DNA of 64,000 bases from NCBI RefSeq assembly GCF_049310025.1, contig NZ_JBJYKD010000007.1:1-64000 (forward strand), in the 5' to 3' direction. The notes below the pieces were generated by a model, which saw only the letters and a program-made list of their open reading frames with translations, had not been told where the DNA came from and did not search any database. Positions 63,087 through 64,000 of this stretch are shown here, piece after piece (position 1 is the first letter of the stretch; each line of letters starts with the position of its first letter). The position numbers were made by a program, and so were the translations under genes. The DNA comes from JBJYKD01 sp049310025 (GTDB taxonomy: Bacteria > Bacillota > Thermosediminibacteria > Thermosediminibacterales > Tepidanaerobacteraceae).

Positions 63087-63426
63087 AGAAGATAAGATCG
63101 CAGAGAGAAAAAAGTTCCTTGAAAAAGAATTAGATAGAACAGTTTCGGCCTTAATTGAAAAATATAATCCTTTAAAAATCATACTTTTTGGGTCCCTTGC
63201 AACGGGCGACATCCATGAGTATAGTGATATAGACTTGGTTGTAATTAAAAATACTACTAAGAACTTTTATGATAGGCTTGAGGAGACAGTAGATTTACTA
63301 CAAAAAAATGTTGGCACCGATATAATCGTATATACTCCTGAAGAAGCAAAAGAATTAGAAAAGGACGATATGTTTTTTAGAGAGGAAGTAATAAAGAAGG
63401 GTAAGGTGCTTTATGAAGCAAAATAA
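63064..63426 (+). CDS. MNT-type nucleotidyltransferase antitoxin, copy 2
   Basis: A 120-residue paralogue of the preceding protein, nearly identical over the core (KNTTKNFYDRLEETVDLLQ). Active-site GSLATG and DIDLVV intact. GGGAGGGTG before ATG; overlaps both neighbours. Confidence 0.85.
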   Translation: MNTSVQSKEDKIAERKKFLEKELDRTVSALIEKYNPLKIILFGSLATGDIHEYSDIDLVVIKNTTKNFYDRLEETVDLLQKNVGTDIIVYTPEEAKELEKDDMFFREEVIKKGKVLYEAK

Positions 63427-63889
63427 ATGGGTAAATTTTTTCTTAGATGATATCAAAGCCGCAAATATCATGCTAAGAGAAGAGCTGTATAACCATACAT
63501 GCTTTTTTGCCCATCAAGCTACAGAAAAGGCTTTAAAAGGTTTTCTTGAGGAAAATAAAGTAAATCCTCCTAAGGAACATGATCTTATTGATCTAACAAA
63601 ACGCTGTCAGAAAATAGATAATAATTTTTCCAATATATTATCAAAGGTAGATTTCTTAAACCAATTTTATATACCATCACGCTATCCCACAGCTTTCATT
63701 GGTTCATCATCCAGTGGAATGCCGAGCAAAAACCAGGCAGAGAAAGCCCTTGGATATGCGAAAGAAATAACCGACTACTGCCTTAATGCCATCCGGCAAA
63801 AGGCTGCTGAAAAAGAAGAAAAGCAGGAAATACATAATGAAAACCGCCAGGTTAAAAAGAAGGATATTGACAGAGGCTTTGACAGGTAA
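63413..63889 (+). CDS. HEPN-domain toxin-like protein
   Basis: A 158-residue HEPN protein: FLDDIKAANIMLREELYNHT, FFAHQATEKALKGFLEEN. R..H spacing (REELYNH) would fit a HEPN RNase motif, though its placement is not typical. A charged tail follows (QKAAEKEEKQ...). Overlaps MNT copy 2, so a standard MNT-HEPN pair with an extra MNT. Confidence 0.82.
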   Translation: MKQNKWVNFFLDDIKAANIMLREELYNHTCFFAHQATEKALKGFLEENKVNPPKEHDLIDLTKRCQKIDNNFSNILSKVDFLNQFYIPSRYPTAFIGSSSSGMPSKNQAEKALGYAKEITDYCLNAIRQKAAEKEEKQEIHNENRQVKKKDIDRGFDR

Positions 63890-63900
63890 CGGTCATATAA

Positions 63901-63925
63901 AAACAACAACCCGCCGCAAAGCGGA
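63901..63925 (+). repeat. AACAAC-hairpin repeat, copy 6
   Basis: AACAACAACC then CCGC-CGCAAA-GCGG and AATT, downstream of the HEPN gene. Confidence 0.7.
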
Positions 63926-63929
63926 ATTA

Positions 63930-63975
63930 TGCAGCTTTGCATCGAGCCTTCGGCACCATGCAAAGCTTTTATTAT
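63930..63975 (+). terminator. Terminator of the MNT-HEPN cassette
   Basis: AGCTTTGCAT and ATGCAAAGCT form a long stem with an inner GCC/GGC pair, followed by TTTTATTATA. Confidence 0.8.
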
Positions 63976-64000
63976 ACCTTTTCGGGGCCGGAGCACCATT

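Overview
This window looks like the chromosome of an anaerobic, spore-forming, probably thermophilic Clostridia-type Firmicute (inference; Thermosediminibacterales or Thermoanaerobacterales relatives would fit). Supporting signs are strong GGAGG ribosome sites with frequent GTG/TTG starts, an alpha/beta spore SASP gene, a GerMN lipoprotein, a rubrerythrin-like protein, SorC/GutM/PTS regulation, and a cobalamin riboswitch with B12 salvage genes.

The chromosomal part (1-41.7 kb) is ordinary and compact. From left to right it holds: small Cys-containing proteins; an FmdB zinc ribbon; the DNA-repair pair mrfA-mrfB; a DUF2148 protein and a transaldolase; a GerMN lipoprotein; a polyol-uptake operon (SorC regulator, GutM, glucitol-type PTS EIIC/EIIBC/EIIA and an unusual SAF-domain oxidoreductase instead of sorbitol-6-P dehydrogenase); an acetoin/2-oxoacid dehydrogenase operon (E1a, E1b, E2, E3) behind a clear sigma-54 -24/-12 promoter; ptsI; an AEC carrier; a Gld-type ABC exporter; a ferritin-like protein; a DedA protein; a riboswitch-controlled B12 operon (btuF-btuC-cobU-pduX-cobD-cbiB-cobS-cobC); a NifU-type scaffold; the histidine operon hisZGCBHAF-IE (no hisD); a SASP; and a six-gene tRNA cluster (Val, Asp, Phe, Gly, Cys, Leu).

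At the 3' end of tRNA-Leu (41702) an integrated element begins and runs to the window edge. It has a large serine recombinase whose reading frame now runs antisense through the tRNA cluster, an AT-rich cargo pair (Dam-like methylase and ParB/Srx protein), and an ImmR/ImmA-like immunity region. That region contains a whole divergent switch (coiled-coil and XRE one way, XRE and a small MIPK protein the other) present twice in tandem. Next come a sigma-region-4-like regulator, several unknown small genes, SSB, a cluster of DnaA-box-like inverted repeats, a second Dam methylase and a lambda-O-like replication protein with four palindromic iterons inside its gene.

The element then carries a full Tad/Flp-type pilus or secretion locus: CpaE/TadZ ATPase, CpaF/TadA ATPase, TadB, TadC, a short Flp-like pilin, TadE/G-like pseudopilins and CpaB. 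It ends in-window with a ParB-like protein and an MNT-MNT-HEPN toxin-antitoxin-like cassette. A GC-rich hairpin preceded by AACAACAACC recurs six times in this element, both in gene leaders and inside the replication gene. The most notable parts are the duplicated switch, the origin-in-gene, the hairpin family and a mobile Tad machine in a Gram-positive element.
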